Below are positions 25,661 to 35,206 of a stretch of 64,000 nt of DNA, piece after piece. Position numbers and translations under genes: made by a program. The stretch is from Streptomyces sp. ISL-36 (GTDB lineage: Bacteria; Actinomycetota; Actinomycetes; Streptomycetales; Streptomycetaceae), in NCBI RefSeq assembly GCF_018614205.1, contig NZ_JAGGOS010000015.1, positions 75,676 to 139,675 on the forward strand. Direction: 5' to 3'. Numbering within the stretch: position 1 is the stretch's first letter; the number at the start of each line of letters is the position of its first letter. The notes beneath the pieces are model-generated. The model was not told where the DNA came from. It did no database searches and worked only from the letters and a program-made list of their open reading frames with translations.

Positions 25661-25710
25661 CTGAGGCCCATGAAGCCCATGAAGCCCGTGAGGCCGGTGA
25701 GGCCCGCGAG
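25661..25710. repeat. Degenerate 9-bp tandem repeat, intergenic
   Basis: Five units related to ATGAAGCCC follow each other (25661, 25670, 25679, 25688, 25697). The region lies between the tRNA terminator and the end of the NuoF-like gene and has no gene I can support. Confidence 0.6.
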
Positions 25711-25745
25711 AGATCAGCCCGACCGCGGACCCGTCCGAAGGCGGA

Positions 25746-27323
25746 TCAACCCCTGCCGCTGTCCAGCGCCTTGCGGCCCGTGCCCGGCGGCAGCGCCGGA
25801 CGGTCCATGGGCGGCTGCTCGATCCGGAGCGCCAGCGCGGGACAGCGGCGCACGGCCCGCTGCGCACGCCCTCGCAGATGCATCGGCACGGAGGCGTCGG
25901 CGAGCGCCGGGTAGCCGTCGGGGCCCAGCCTGATCAGCTCCGGCACGATGTCCGCGCACAGCCCGTGTCCCTGGCACAGCGTCCAGTCGACCGCCAGCTT
26001 CTCGCCGCTCGGAATCGACTCCTCCGCGTCCTGGTAGCCGGGCGCGGGCAGCGGCAGCACCCCTCTGGTCGGGCGCCCGCAGCCACCGTCGAGGACATGA
26101 GCGGCCAGATCGTCCGTGAAGGCCGAGAGGGTCGACGCGAAGAAGCGCGCCGAACCGTCGGGATGCTTGCACGCGCCCCGGCCCTTCACGGCCTGCGTCA
26201 CCTCCCGCAGCGCCTCCAGCGCCGCCGGGCCCCCGCCGTTCAGCACGTCCGACAGACCGCCGGCCGCCGCGGGAAGGCCGAGCCGGCACGGGCCGCACTG
26301 GCCGGCCGTCTCCGCCGCCAGCCAGCTCGCCACCCTCAGCGACTCGCCGAGCGGGCAAGTCTCCGGGCCGATCGGCAGGATCGCCCCGGCGCCGAGGGAC
26401 CCGCCGACGGCCGCCAGGGACGCACGTGAGACGACGGCGTCGTGGACGGCCGTCGAGTCGATCCAGTTGCCGTGGTAGCCGCCCGTGAGGACGCCCTGGG
26501 GGAGCGGAGGGGCCCCGGCCAGCTGGAGCACGTACCGCAGCGGGACCCCTGTCGGGACCTCGACCACCATGGGGCGGGCGACGGCCCCCGAGAGCGTCAG
26601 CAGGACGGTGCCGGGCTCGGACTCCAGCCCCGTGTGGCCGTAGCGGCGGGGACCGATCCGGGCGGCGACGGCCAGCTGCGCGAACGTCTCGGCGTTGGAG
26701 AGCAGTGTCGGTGCGCCTCCCACGCCCGACTCGGCGGCGCGCTCCCGACGGCCGGGCGGCAGCGCGGGTCCGCCGCCGGCCGCGCGGATCACCGCGGACG
26801 CCTCTCCGGAGACCATCCGCTCGGGGGTACGGACGACACGCGCGCGCAGCGCCTGTCCACGCCGGTCGGACAGGCCCCGCTCGGCGAGCGCCGACCGGAT
26901 GGAGATCTCCGTGGAGTTACGGGTCACGGCCACGATCAGTGTCCGGGCGCCGAGCGCCTCCGCCGCCAGCAGGGCCCCGTCCAGGATCAGGTGCGGGGCG
27001 CGGTTGAGCAGGACCGTGTCCTTGCGGCAGGCGGGTTCGCCCTCGCTGCCGTTGACCACCACGACGGGACGTACTCCCCGGCGGATCGCCGCCTCGCCGA
27101 CGGCCCTGAGCTTGCGGCCGAAGGGAAATCCGGCACCGCCGCGCCCGCGGAGGAATATCTCGTCGGCGAGTTGGGCGAGCCGATCGCCGCTCATCGGTTC
27201 CAGGGGCCCGTGCACCTTCATGTGCATGGCGAGACCGAGGCGCTCGACCAGGTCGAAGCCCTGGGTGAGCTGTGGCAGACCGACCACGCGGACCTCGGGG
27301 ACATCGGGGAGCGGGGCGTTCAC
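25746..27323 (-). CDS. NuoF-like flavoprotein with SLBB and C-terminal ferredoxin domain
   Basis: The 525-residue protein resembles the NADH/FMN subunit of complex I. It has the FMN-site GRGGAGFPFGRK and NGSEGEPACRKD, an SLBB-type middle segment, and the cluster segment TAGQCGPCRLG with a later CKHPDG. In true NuoF the first part reads ESCGxCxPCR; here the first Cys is Ala, leaving three of four ligands. A C-terminal ferredoxin-like domain adds CQGHGLC and CPALAL, suiting a single 3Fe-4S or 4Fe-4S cluster. Translation is coupled to the upstream haem-membrane gene by GTGA. It likely feeds electrons from NAD(P)H to that partner. Confidence 0.82.
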   Translation of the reverse strand: MNAPLPDVPEVRVVGLPQLTQGFDLVERLGLAMHMKVHGPLEPMSGDRLAQLADEIFLRGRGGAGFPFGRKLRAVGEAAIRRGVRPVVVVNGSEGEPACRKDTVLLNRAPHLILDGALLAAEALGARTLIVAVTRNSTEISIRSALAERGLSDRRGQALRARVVRTPERMVSGEASAVIRAAGGGPALPPGRRERAAESGVGGAPTLLSNAETFAQLAVAARIGPRRYGHTGLESEPGTVLLTLSGAVARPMVVEVPTGVPLRYVLQLAGAPPLPQGVLTGGYHGNWIDSTAVHDAVVSRASLAAVGGSLGAGAILPIGPETCPLGESLRVASWLAAETAGQCGPCRLGLPAAAGGLSDVLNGGGPAALEALREVTQAVKGRGACKHPDGSARFFASTLSAFTDDLAAHVLDGGCGRPTRGVLPLPAPGYQDAEESIPSGEKLAVDWTLCQGHGLCADIVPELIRLGPDGYPALADASVPMHLRGRAQRAVRRCPALALRIEQPPMDRPALPPGTGRKALDSGRG

Positions 27324-28702
27324 GGGCGGTCTCCTGCGGGAGTGGTCCACGGTTCACCCGCGGGGGGCGGGCTGGAGTACGTCGGCATGGGGGGCGAGGG
27401 GGCGGGCCAGTAGCCGGGACGGGGGGAGGGGTCGGGGACGACGGGAAGCTCCTCGGTCAGCGGGATGCGCTCGGCGAGCGGGATGTCGCCGTCGGTGCGG
27501 TGGGGGGTGGGGCCAGGGGCCGGGGCGGCGCGTGACACCGCGCGGTAGGCGGCGGAGAAGCCGGCGGAGCGGGGGGTGCCGACGGGAGCGGCGGAGCGGG
27601 GCCCGGTGTCGGCGTAGGCGGATCCGGCGGGCTCGCGAGGAGCGGCAGGAGCGGGGGGAGCGGCAGGAGCGGGCGGAGCGGGGAAGACGCCGGAGCCGGT
27701 GGAGAGGCTCGGTGCGACGGACGGGATGGGAGGGGTGGATGGGGTGGGTGGAGCGGGGGGCGTCGGCGCGTAGAGCCGCTGCTGGGGCAGCGGGGGAGCG
27801 GCGGCCAGGTGCGTCGGCGCGATCAGCGAGGATCGTGCGGTCGGGCGGTCCAGCCACTCGGCGGAGACCGTCGGGGCGTCGAGGCCGCCGGCGTCGCCCT
27901 CGACCCGTTCGGTCCACTCGGTCCGCTCGCCCGGGACGCCTCCGGTGGCGTCAGGGGTGCTTGGGCCGCCCGGGTCGGGCTCCGGGATCCGCGTGCGGCC
28001 CTCCAGCGACGCCAGGAGCCCCGCGAGCCGGTCGACCAGCGCGCGCTGGGTCGGGGCGGGCAGCAGCCGGAGCGAGACCGCGGCGGCGACCGCCGCCAGC
28101 GCCAGGCAGTACAGGACGACGACCCAGGTGGCGGGGGGCCGGCCCGCGTACAGGCCGTGGATCAGGGCGAAGCACCAGGCCGGGTACGCCAGCATGTGCA
28201 GCGGCCGCCAGCGCGCGGCGAACCGGCTCCGGCCGGCCAGCGTGCTGCGCAGCGCGCCGGTCGCCGCGGCGATGACCATCAGGAGCCCGGCGAGCGAGCC
28301 GAAGCCGATGAGGGCCGCCGTCCCTGTGAGGCCGAGGCCGAAGGGGATCAGCGCGCCGATAGGCCCGACATGGCCGAGGGAGACCTTGACGGTGCCGTGC
28401 AGCAGCAGGAAGCCGAGAGACGCGACGGCGGTGGCGCGGTGGATGCCCTGGGCGAGCAGCCGATGGCGCGGGGAGAGGAGCAGACGGTCGGTCGCCGTCA
28501 GACCCCAGGCGACCGACGCGGTCAGGGAGACCAGCGAGAGGACGCCGGTGGTGAAGTCGAGCGCGGCGCGGAAGCTGTCGCCACCGCCGAGGGCGAGCAG
28601 CGGAAGGATCACCACCGCCGCAACCGAAAGCCCGCCTCGAACCGGCCGGCTCATACCGGTTGGCTGGACGGAAGAAGAGCGTTTCCTGCGATGAGGGTTC
28701 AT
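27320..28702 (-). CDS. Ferric-reductase-like membrane haem protein
   Basis: The 460-residue protein has six membrane helices in its first 235 residues, then a Pro/Ala-rich tail of about 220 residues ending just before the NuoF-like gene. Two helices each hold a His pair 13-14 residues apart (GIHRATAVASLGFLLLHG and PLHMLAYPAWCFALIHG), the spacing used to bind two haems in ferric-reductase and NOX-type proteins. No FAD/NAD domain is fused to it, so it probably depends on the coupled NuoF-like subunit. The ATG at 28702 has GGAG upstream. The electron acceptor is unknown. Confidence 0.78.
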   Translation of the reverse strand: MNPHRRKRSSSVQPTGMSRPVRGGLSVAAVVILPLLALGGGDSFRAALDFTTGVLSLVSLTASVAWGLTATDRLLLSPRHRLLAQGIHRATAVASLGFLLLHGTVKVSLGHVGPIGALIPFGLGLTGTAALIGFGSLAGLLMVIAAATGALRSTLAGRSRFAARWRPLHMLAYPAWCFALIHGLYAGRPPATWVVVLYCLALAAVAAAVSLRLLPAPTQRALVDRLAGLLASLEGRTRIPEPDPGGPSTPDATGGVPGERTEWTERVEGDAGGLDAPTVSAEWLDRPTARSSLIAPTHLAAAPPLPQQRLYAPTPPAPPTPSTPPIPSVAPSLSTGSGVFPAPPAPAAPPAPAAPREPAGSAYADTGPRSAAPVGTPRSAGFSAAYRAVSRAAPAPGPTPHRTDGDIPLAERIPLTEELPVVPDPSPRPGYWPAPSPPMPTYSSPPPAGEPWTTPAGDRP

Positions 28703-28922
28703 GGGTGCGACTCCGAATGGTGCGGATAAGCGGTCCCGTTGCGCCGCATGCTAGGTCGCTGCATACCGGCCGGTAGGTGGTTTGCTCGTTTACGGGGCGC
28801 ATGGCGCCTAACTGACTCTGGGGTTGCCCTGGATAAGGGCGATACGCGGAGTAACCCGGGCGCCTCGGGCGTCCAGCGGGCCGGTGGGCGGAACGTCGGT
28901 GCGGCTCGCTCGGGCCCTGCGG

Positions 28923-28935
28923 TACCCTGACGCCA
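28923..28935 (+). promoter_or_regulatory. -10 element of the leuS leader transcript
   Basis: TACCCT (28923-28928) lies exactly six bases before the ATG of the leader peptide, so the transcript should start on that ATG. The 232-bp gap from 28703 to 28934 otherwise shows only promoter space for the divergent genes. Confidence 0.55.
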
Positions 28936-28973
28936 TGCGTGCCGTACGCCTTCTGCTTAGCGAGCCGCGCTGA
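28935..28973 (+). CDS. Leucine-rich leader peptide of leuS
   Basis: The 12-codon frame reads [12 protein letters not shown] and contains three consecutive leucine codons (CTT CTG CTT at 28950-28958). It is placed before an alternative RNA structure and a rho-independent terminator, 160 bp upstream of leuS. It is far too short for a standalone product; its role should be to sense charged tRNA-Leu through ribosome stalling. CTT is a rare leucine codon in this genome, which fits a sensor. No ribosome site is present, in line with leaderless translation. Confidence 0.75.
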   Translation: MRAVRLLLSEPR

Positions 28974-29016
28974 TCAGTCCCGACGGATGAAAGATCCGGT
29001 CGGAATCGGCGCGGCG

Positions 29017-29042
29017 TCCCCTCCTGTGCGAGGGGATTTTTC
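29017..29042 (+). terminator. leuS attenuator terminator
   Basis: TCCCCTC (29017-29023) pairs with GAGGGGA (29030-29036) across a six-base loop, followed by five Ts (29037-29041). The competing structure is visible: GAAAGATCC (28989-28997) can pair with GGATTTTTC (29034-29042), removing the 3' arm and T tract. A 10-bp pairing of 28964-28973 (overlapping the leader stop) with 29006-29015 encloses a 9-bp hairpin at 28980-29003. Which state follows stalling is inferred, not proven. Confidence 0.75.
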
Positions 29043-29097
29043 ATTTCGTGGCATTTCGTGGCAGTGGGCAGAGACGATCGATGGAGCTTCAAGGATC

Positions 29098-31986
<2,889 letters not shown>

Positions 31987-32008
31987 CGAGGCATGAGGGG
32001 TTTCCCCT

Positions 32009-32051
32009 ACGGGCAGGTTGGGGGTTCCGATGGAACCCTCGGCCTGCCCGT
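32009..32051 (+). terminator. Terminator after leuS
   Basis: ACGGGCAGG (32009-32017) pairs with CCTGCCCGT (32043-32051), and an inner GGGTTCC / GGAACCC stem extends it. Confidence 0.75.
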
Positions 32052-32125
32052 TCCGTTTACGGTGGAGGAACCACAACCGAGGGAACTCGAATGCCGAGGA
32101 CTCGACCCACGCCGGAGGGGCACTC

Positions 32126-32917
32126 ATGGGAGAAGCCGCGATTTTGATCATGGCGCTGCTCTTCTTCGCCTTCGTGGCGTTGGGGGTGTACGCGGCCGTG
32201 AAGGTGGTCAAGGCCGCCAAGCGCGGTGTCGACCGCACGATCACACAGGCCCGGCGCACGGTCGAGGACACCACGCTGCGCGCCAAGAGCTACGGGCAGG
32301 GCGGGGTCTCCGGCGAGCTGGCCCAGTTGCGGCTCTCGCTGCGCACCTCGATGCGTGCGACGCAGGACGCCCTGCAGGCGGGCGTCGCCGAGGACGCCTC
32401 GCTGAAGGAGACGCTCGATCTGTTCCGCCGGCTCAGCGCCCACGGGCAGGAGCTGGACGAGGACCTCAAGCGACTGGAGCGGGATCCCGACCGGGCGAGG
32501 GTGGCCGCACACCTCACCGAACTGCGGGAGCGCACCGAGCGCATCACGCACTCGGCCGACTCGCTGCGGTGGGCGGCCAGGGACCGGGCGCGGAAGTTCG
32601 CGGAGGACGACCTCTCCTCGCTGAGCGCGCAGATCGACATGGAGGCGGGCGCACTGCGTCACTGGTCGGGAGGGACTGACCAGAGCTCCGCGTCGGGCGA
32701 CTTCTCCTGGCCCGAGGCGGGCGCGGCGGCGCCGGGGGCCGAGCGGGGGCAGGCGGAGTCCGAGGACCGAGGCCAGGGCCGGGGCCCGGCCCAGGACCGA
32801 GGTCGGGACGGGGCGGCGGGCCGGGACCGGCAGCCGCCGCCGGCGATCACGGCGCGCGATCCGCGCCGGGCCGCCTATCCGTGGGAGAAGTCGACGCGGC
32901 CGGAGACCACCAACTGA
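32126..32917 (+). CDS. Membrane-anchored coiled-coil protein, function unknown
   Basis: The 263-residue protein starts with a single hydrophobic helix (AAILIMALLFFAFVALGVYA, residues 4-23) followed by basic residues, so the rest is cytoplasmic. Residues about 60-180 are Leu/Arg/Glu-rich heptads (coiled coil). The last 80 residues are Gly/Gln/Arg-rich and disordered, ending PWEKSTRPETTN. No enzyme motif is visible. ATG 32126 has GGAGGGG at ideal spacing; the longer frame from 32018 starts inside the leuS terminator and is unlikely. The protein could be a scaffold at the membrane. Confidence 0.72.
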   Translation: MGEAAILIMALLFFAFVALGVYAAVKVVKAAKRGVDRTITQARRTVEDTTLRAKSYGQGGVSGELAQLRLSLRTSMRATQDALQAGVAEDASLKETLDLFRRLSAHGQELDEDLKRLERDPDRARVAAHLTELRERTERITHSADSLRWAARDRARKFAEDDLSSLSAQIDMEAGALRHWSGGTDQSSASGDFSWPEAGAAAPGAERGQAESEDRGQGRGPAQDRGRDGAAGRDRQPPPAITARDPRRAAYPWEKSTRPETTN

Positions 32918-33083
32918 CGCTGCCGTGCGGGCGGATGGCGCCGGGCGGAGTGAGACGCGACGACGGCGCGGGCCGTTGTCCGACGTGGCGTGTGCACGGT
33001 GCGGTGGTGGCCCCATGGAGACGTGCGGGTGATCCGGCCGGTCGTCGGGAGGGGGCGGGCTGCCGAGGGGTGGCTCCGGCGGG

Positions 33084-33097
33084 TAACCTCCCGCTCA
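33084..33097 (+). promoter_or_regulatory. -10 element for leaderless degV mRNA
   Basis: TAACCT (33084-33089) is seven bases before ATG 33097 with no ribosome site, which supports this start over the longer upstream frame. Confidence 0.5.
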
Positions 33098-33942
33098 TGT
33101 CCCGGCATGTCGCGATCGTCACCGATTCCACGGCCTACCTGCCACCGCAGACGATGGAGCGGCACGGCATCACTGCGGTCCCACTGACCGTCGTCATCGG
33201 TGACAGAGCTCTTGAGGAGGGGACCGAGGTCTCCGCCCGCACGCTCGCCCAGGCGCTCCAGAAGCGGCGGCCGGTGACGACCTCGCGGCCGAGTCCCGAG
33301 GTCTTCGCGGCGACCTACCGGGCGGCCGCCGAGGCCGGCGCGCAGGGCATCGTCTCGCTCCATCTCTCCGCCGAGTTCTCCGGTACGTACGATGCCGCCG
33401 TGCTGGCGGCGAAGGACGCTCCCGTGCCCGTCCGGGTGGTCGACACCCGGATGGTGGGGATGGCACTGGGCTTCTGCGCGCTCGCGGCGGCCGAGATCGT
33501 CGACGCGGGCGGCTCGATCGACGAGGCGGTCGCCGCGGCCGAGAAGCGGGCCGCCGGGACCTCCGCCTTCTTCTATGTCGACACGCTGGACTACCTCCGC
33601 AGGGGCGGACGCATCGGTGCCGCTCAGGCGCTGGTGGGCTCCGCGCTCGCGGTGAAGCCGCTCCTCGAACTGGACGGAGGGCGGATCGAGCTGCGCGAGA
33701 AGGTGCGGACGGCGTCGAAGGCGATCGCCCGTCTCGAGGAGATCGCGGTGGAACGGGCCGGTTCGGGCACGGTGGACGTGGCCGTGCACCATCTCTGCGC
33801 CGCCGAACGGGCGGCCGCGCTGGCCGACCGGCTGCGGGAGCGGATCTCGAGCATCGAGGAGCTGCGGGTCAGCGAGGTCGGAGCGGTGATCGGAGCGCAC
33901 ACGGGCCCGGGTCTGCTGGCCGTCGTCGTCTCGCCCCGCTGA
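33097..33942 (+). CDS. DegV family fatty-acid-binding protein
   Basis: DegV (FakB-like) proteins bind a fatty acid and present it to a kinase. The 281-residue protein shows HVAIVTDSTAYLPP at the N-terminus, TSRPSPEVFAATY, LSAEFSGTYDAA, VVDTRMVGMALGF, and YVDTLDYLRRGGRIGAAQA with the conserved DTLxYLxRGGRI segment. No fatty acid kinase gene is next to it. The GC-rich gap upstream (32918-33096) holds no gene I can support. Confidence 0.92.
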   Translation: MSRHVAIVTDSTAYLPPQTMERHGITAVPLTVVIGDRALEEGTEVSARTLAQALQKRRPVTTSRPSPEVFAATYRAAAEAGAQGIVSLHLSAEFSGTYDAAVLAAKDAPVPVRVVDTRMVGMALGFCALAAAEIVDAGGSIDEAVAAAEKRAAGTSAFFYVDTLDYLRRGGRIGAAQALVGSALAVKPLLELDGGRIELREKVRTASKAIARLEEIAVERAGSGTVDVAVHHLCAAERAAALADRLRERISSIEELRVSEVGAVIGAHTGPGLLAVVVSPR

Positions 33943-34053
33943 CGACCGACTTTCTGGCGTCCGTCCATCCCCCTCAGGGGTGGCGTAGTTTTCCACAACT
34001 TGCTGGTTTTCCAGAGAATTTGACGCGCTTCAGCACGTTCGGCCGGATGTATC

Positions 34054-34067
34054 TACCGTCCTGTTCA
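34054..34067 (+). promoter_or_regulatory. -10 element for leaderless comEA mRNA
   Basis: TACCGT (34054-34059) is seven bases before ATG 34067; no ribosome site precedes the start. Confidence 0.45.
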
Positions 34068-35206
34068 TGGCTCTTCGCACGCATGTAGCAGGACGAATCG
34101 CAACGACGACCGAACCGGCAACCGAAGCGACCGCCGCAATGGCGACCGCAGTGGCGACCGAAACGGCGACCGCAGCGACCGCCGCCGCAAGGACGACCGC
34201 CCGGGCGACCAGTGGCCCCGGTCGGGTGCCCGGTTCGGACGGCCGCACCCGCCCGGGCGGGCGCGGCTCGCCTCCCGCGAGGGCACGGCGGCGGGCGCGG
34301 GTGAGACGCGTGTCCGCCGTGTCCATGACGGCCGGTGCCTCGGTACGGCGCCGGGGGGACGCGCTGTTTCCGCCCGCCGAGTCCCCCGAGTCCCCCGAGG
34401 CGCCCGAGTCAGCGGTGGCCTGGGGCGAACCGGAGGTCGCGGCAGCGAACGGACACCCAGGGCAGGGGGTCGGGCCCGGGCGGTGGGAGCGGCTGAGGCT
34501 CGCGGTGCGTGATCGGCTGCCGGTATGGGCGCAGTCGAGGTGCGGCCTCGAACCGAGGACGCTCGCGGCGCTGGCCGTGGTCCTGGTGGTGGCCGCGGGC
34601 TTCGCCGGCCGGTACTTCTGGACCGGGCGGCCGGAGGTCGTCAGGGCGCCGGAGATCGTGCGCGCGGCGCCGCTGCCGGAGGCCGGCGCTTCTCCCGCGG
34701 TCCCTGTGACGTCCGGGAGCGCCGTGGGCTCGACGGAGCCGACGGCAGCGTCGCCCCCGGAGGTCGTGGTGGATGTGAGCGGCAAGGTGCGGCGGCCGGG
34801 GGTGCTGACCCTGCCGGCGGGATCGAGGGTCGCGGACGCCCTGCGGGCCGCGGGCGGGGTCCGGCCGGGCACCGACGTCACCGGACTGAACCGGGCGCGC
34901 GTCCTCATGGACGGAGAACAGGTGCTGGTCGGCCTGCCGATGCCGATCGCACCAGGTCCGGGTCGGGGTGCGGGAGCGGGTGGGGGTGTCGGGTCCGCAG
35001 CCGGCGGGAGGGCGGCTCCGCTGAGCCTGAACGCGGCGACCGTGGAGCAGCTCGACACCCTTCCCGGGGTGGGACCGGTTCTCGCCCAGCACATCGTCGA
35101 CCACCGCACGGAGCACGGCGGGTTCCGGACGGTCGCCGAGCTGCGCGAGGTCAACGGCATCGGTGAGCGCCGGTTCGCGGACCTCGCGCCTCTGGTTCGG
35201 CCATGA
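34067..35206 (+). CDS. comEA: ComEA-like DNA-binding protein (SLBB and helix-hairpin-helix)
   Basis: The 379-residue protein has an Ala/Thr repeat N-terminus (about residues 11-50), an Arg-rich segment, a membrane helix (about 164-184), an SLBB domain (VVVDVSGKVRRPGVLTLPAG) and a C-terminal helix-hairpin-helix domain (LSLNAATVEQLDTLPGVGPVLAQHIVDHR given as LSLNAATVEQLDTLPGVGP and onward). HhH domains bind double-stranded DNA. In naturally competent bacteria ComEA hands DNA to ComEC. The overlap ATGA with comEC couples the two. The Ala/Thr N-terminus may be over-called; ATG 34323 is a possible later start. Confidence 0.88.
   Translation: MALRTHVAGRIATTTEPATEATAAMATAVATETATAATAAARTTARATSGPGRVPGSDGRTRPGGRGSPPARARRRARVRRVSAVSMTAGASVRRRGDALFPPAESPESPEAPESAVAWGEPEVAAANGHPGQGVGPGRWERLRLAVRDRLPVWAQSRCGLEPRTLAALAVVLVVAAGFAGRYFWTGRPEVVRAPEIVRAAPLPEAGASPAVPVTSGSAVGSTEPTAASPPEVVVDVSGKVRRPGVLTLPAGSRVADALRAAGGVRPGTDVTGLNRARVLMDGEQVLVGLPMPIAPGPGRGAGAGGGVGSAAGGRAAPLSLNAATVEQLDTLPGVGPVLAQHIVDHRTEHGGFRTVAELREVNGIGERRFADLAPLVRP

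Noticed and set aside
28935-29097. T-box riboswitch before leuS
   Set aside because: No T-box bulge sequence (TGGNACC-like) or specifier stem could be found; the leader peptide with Leu codons explains the terminator better.
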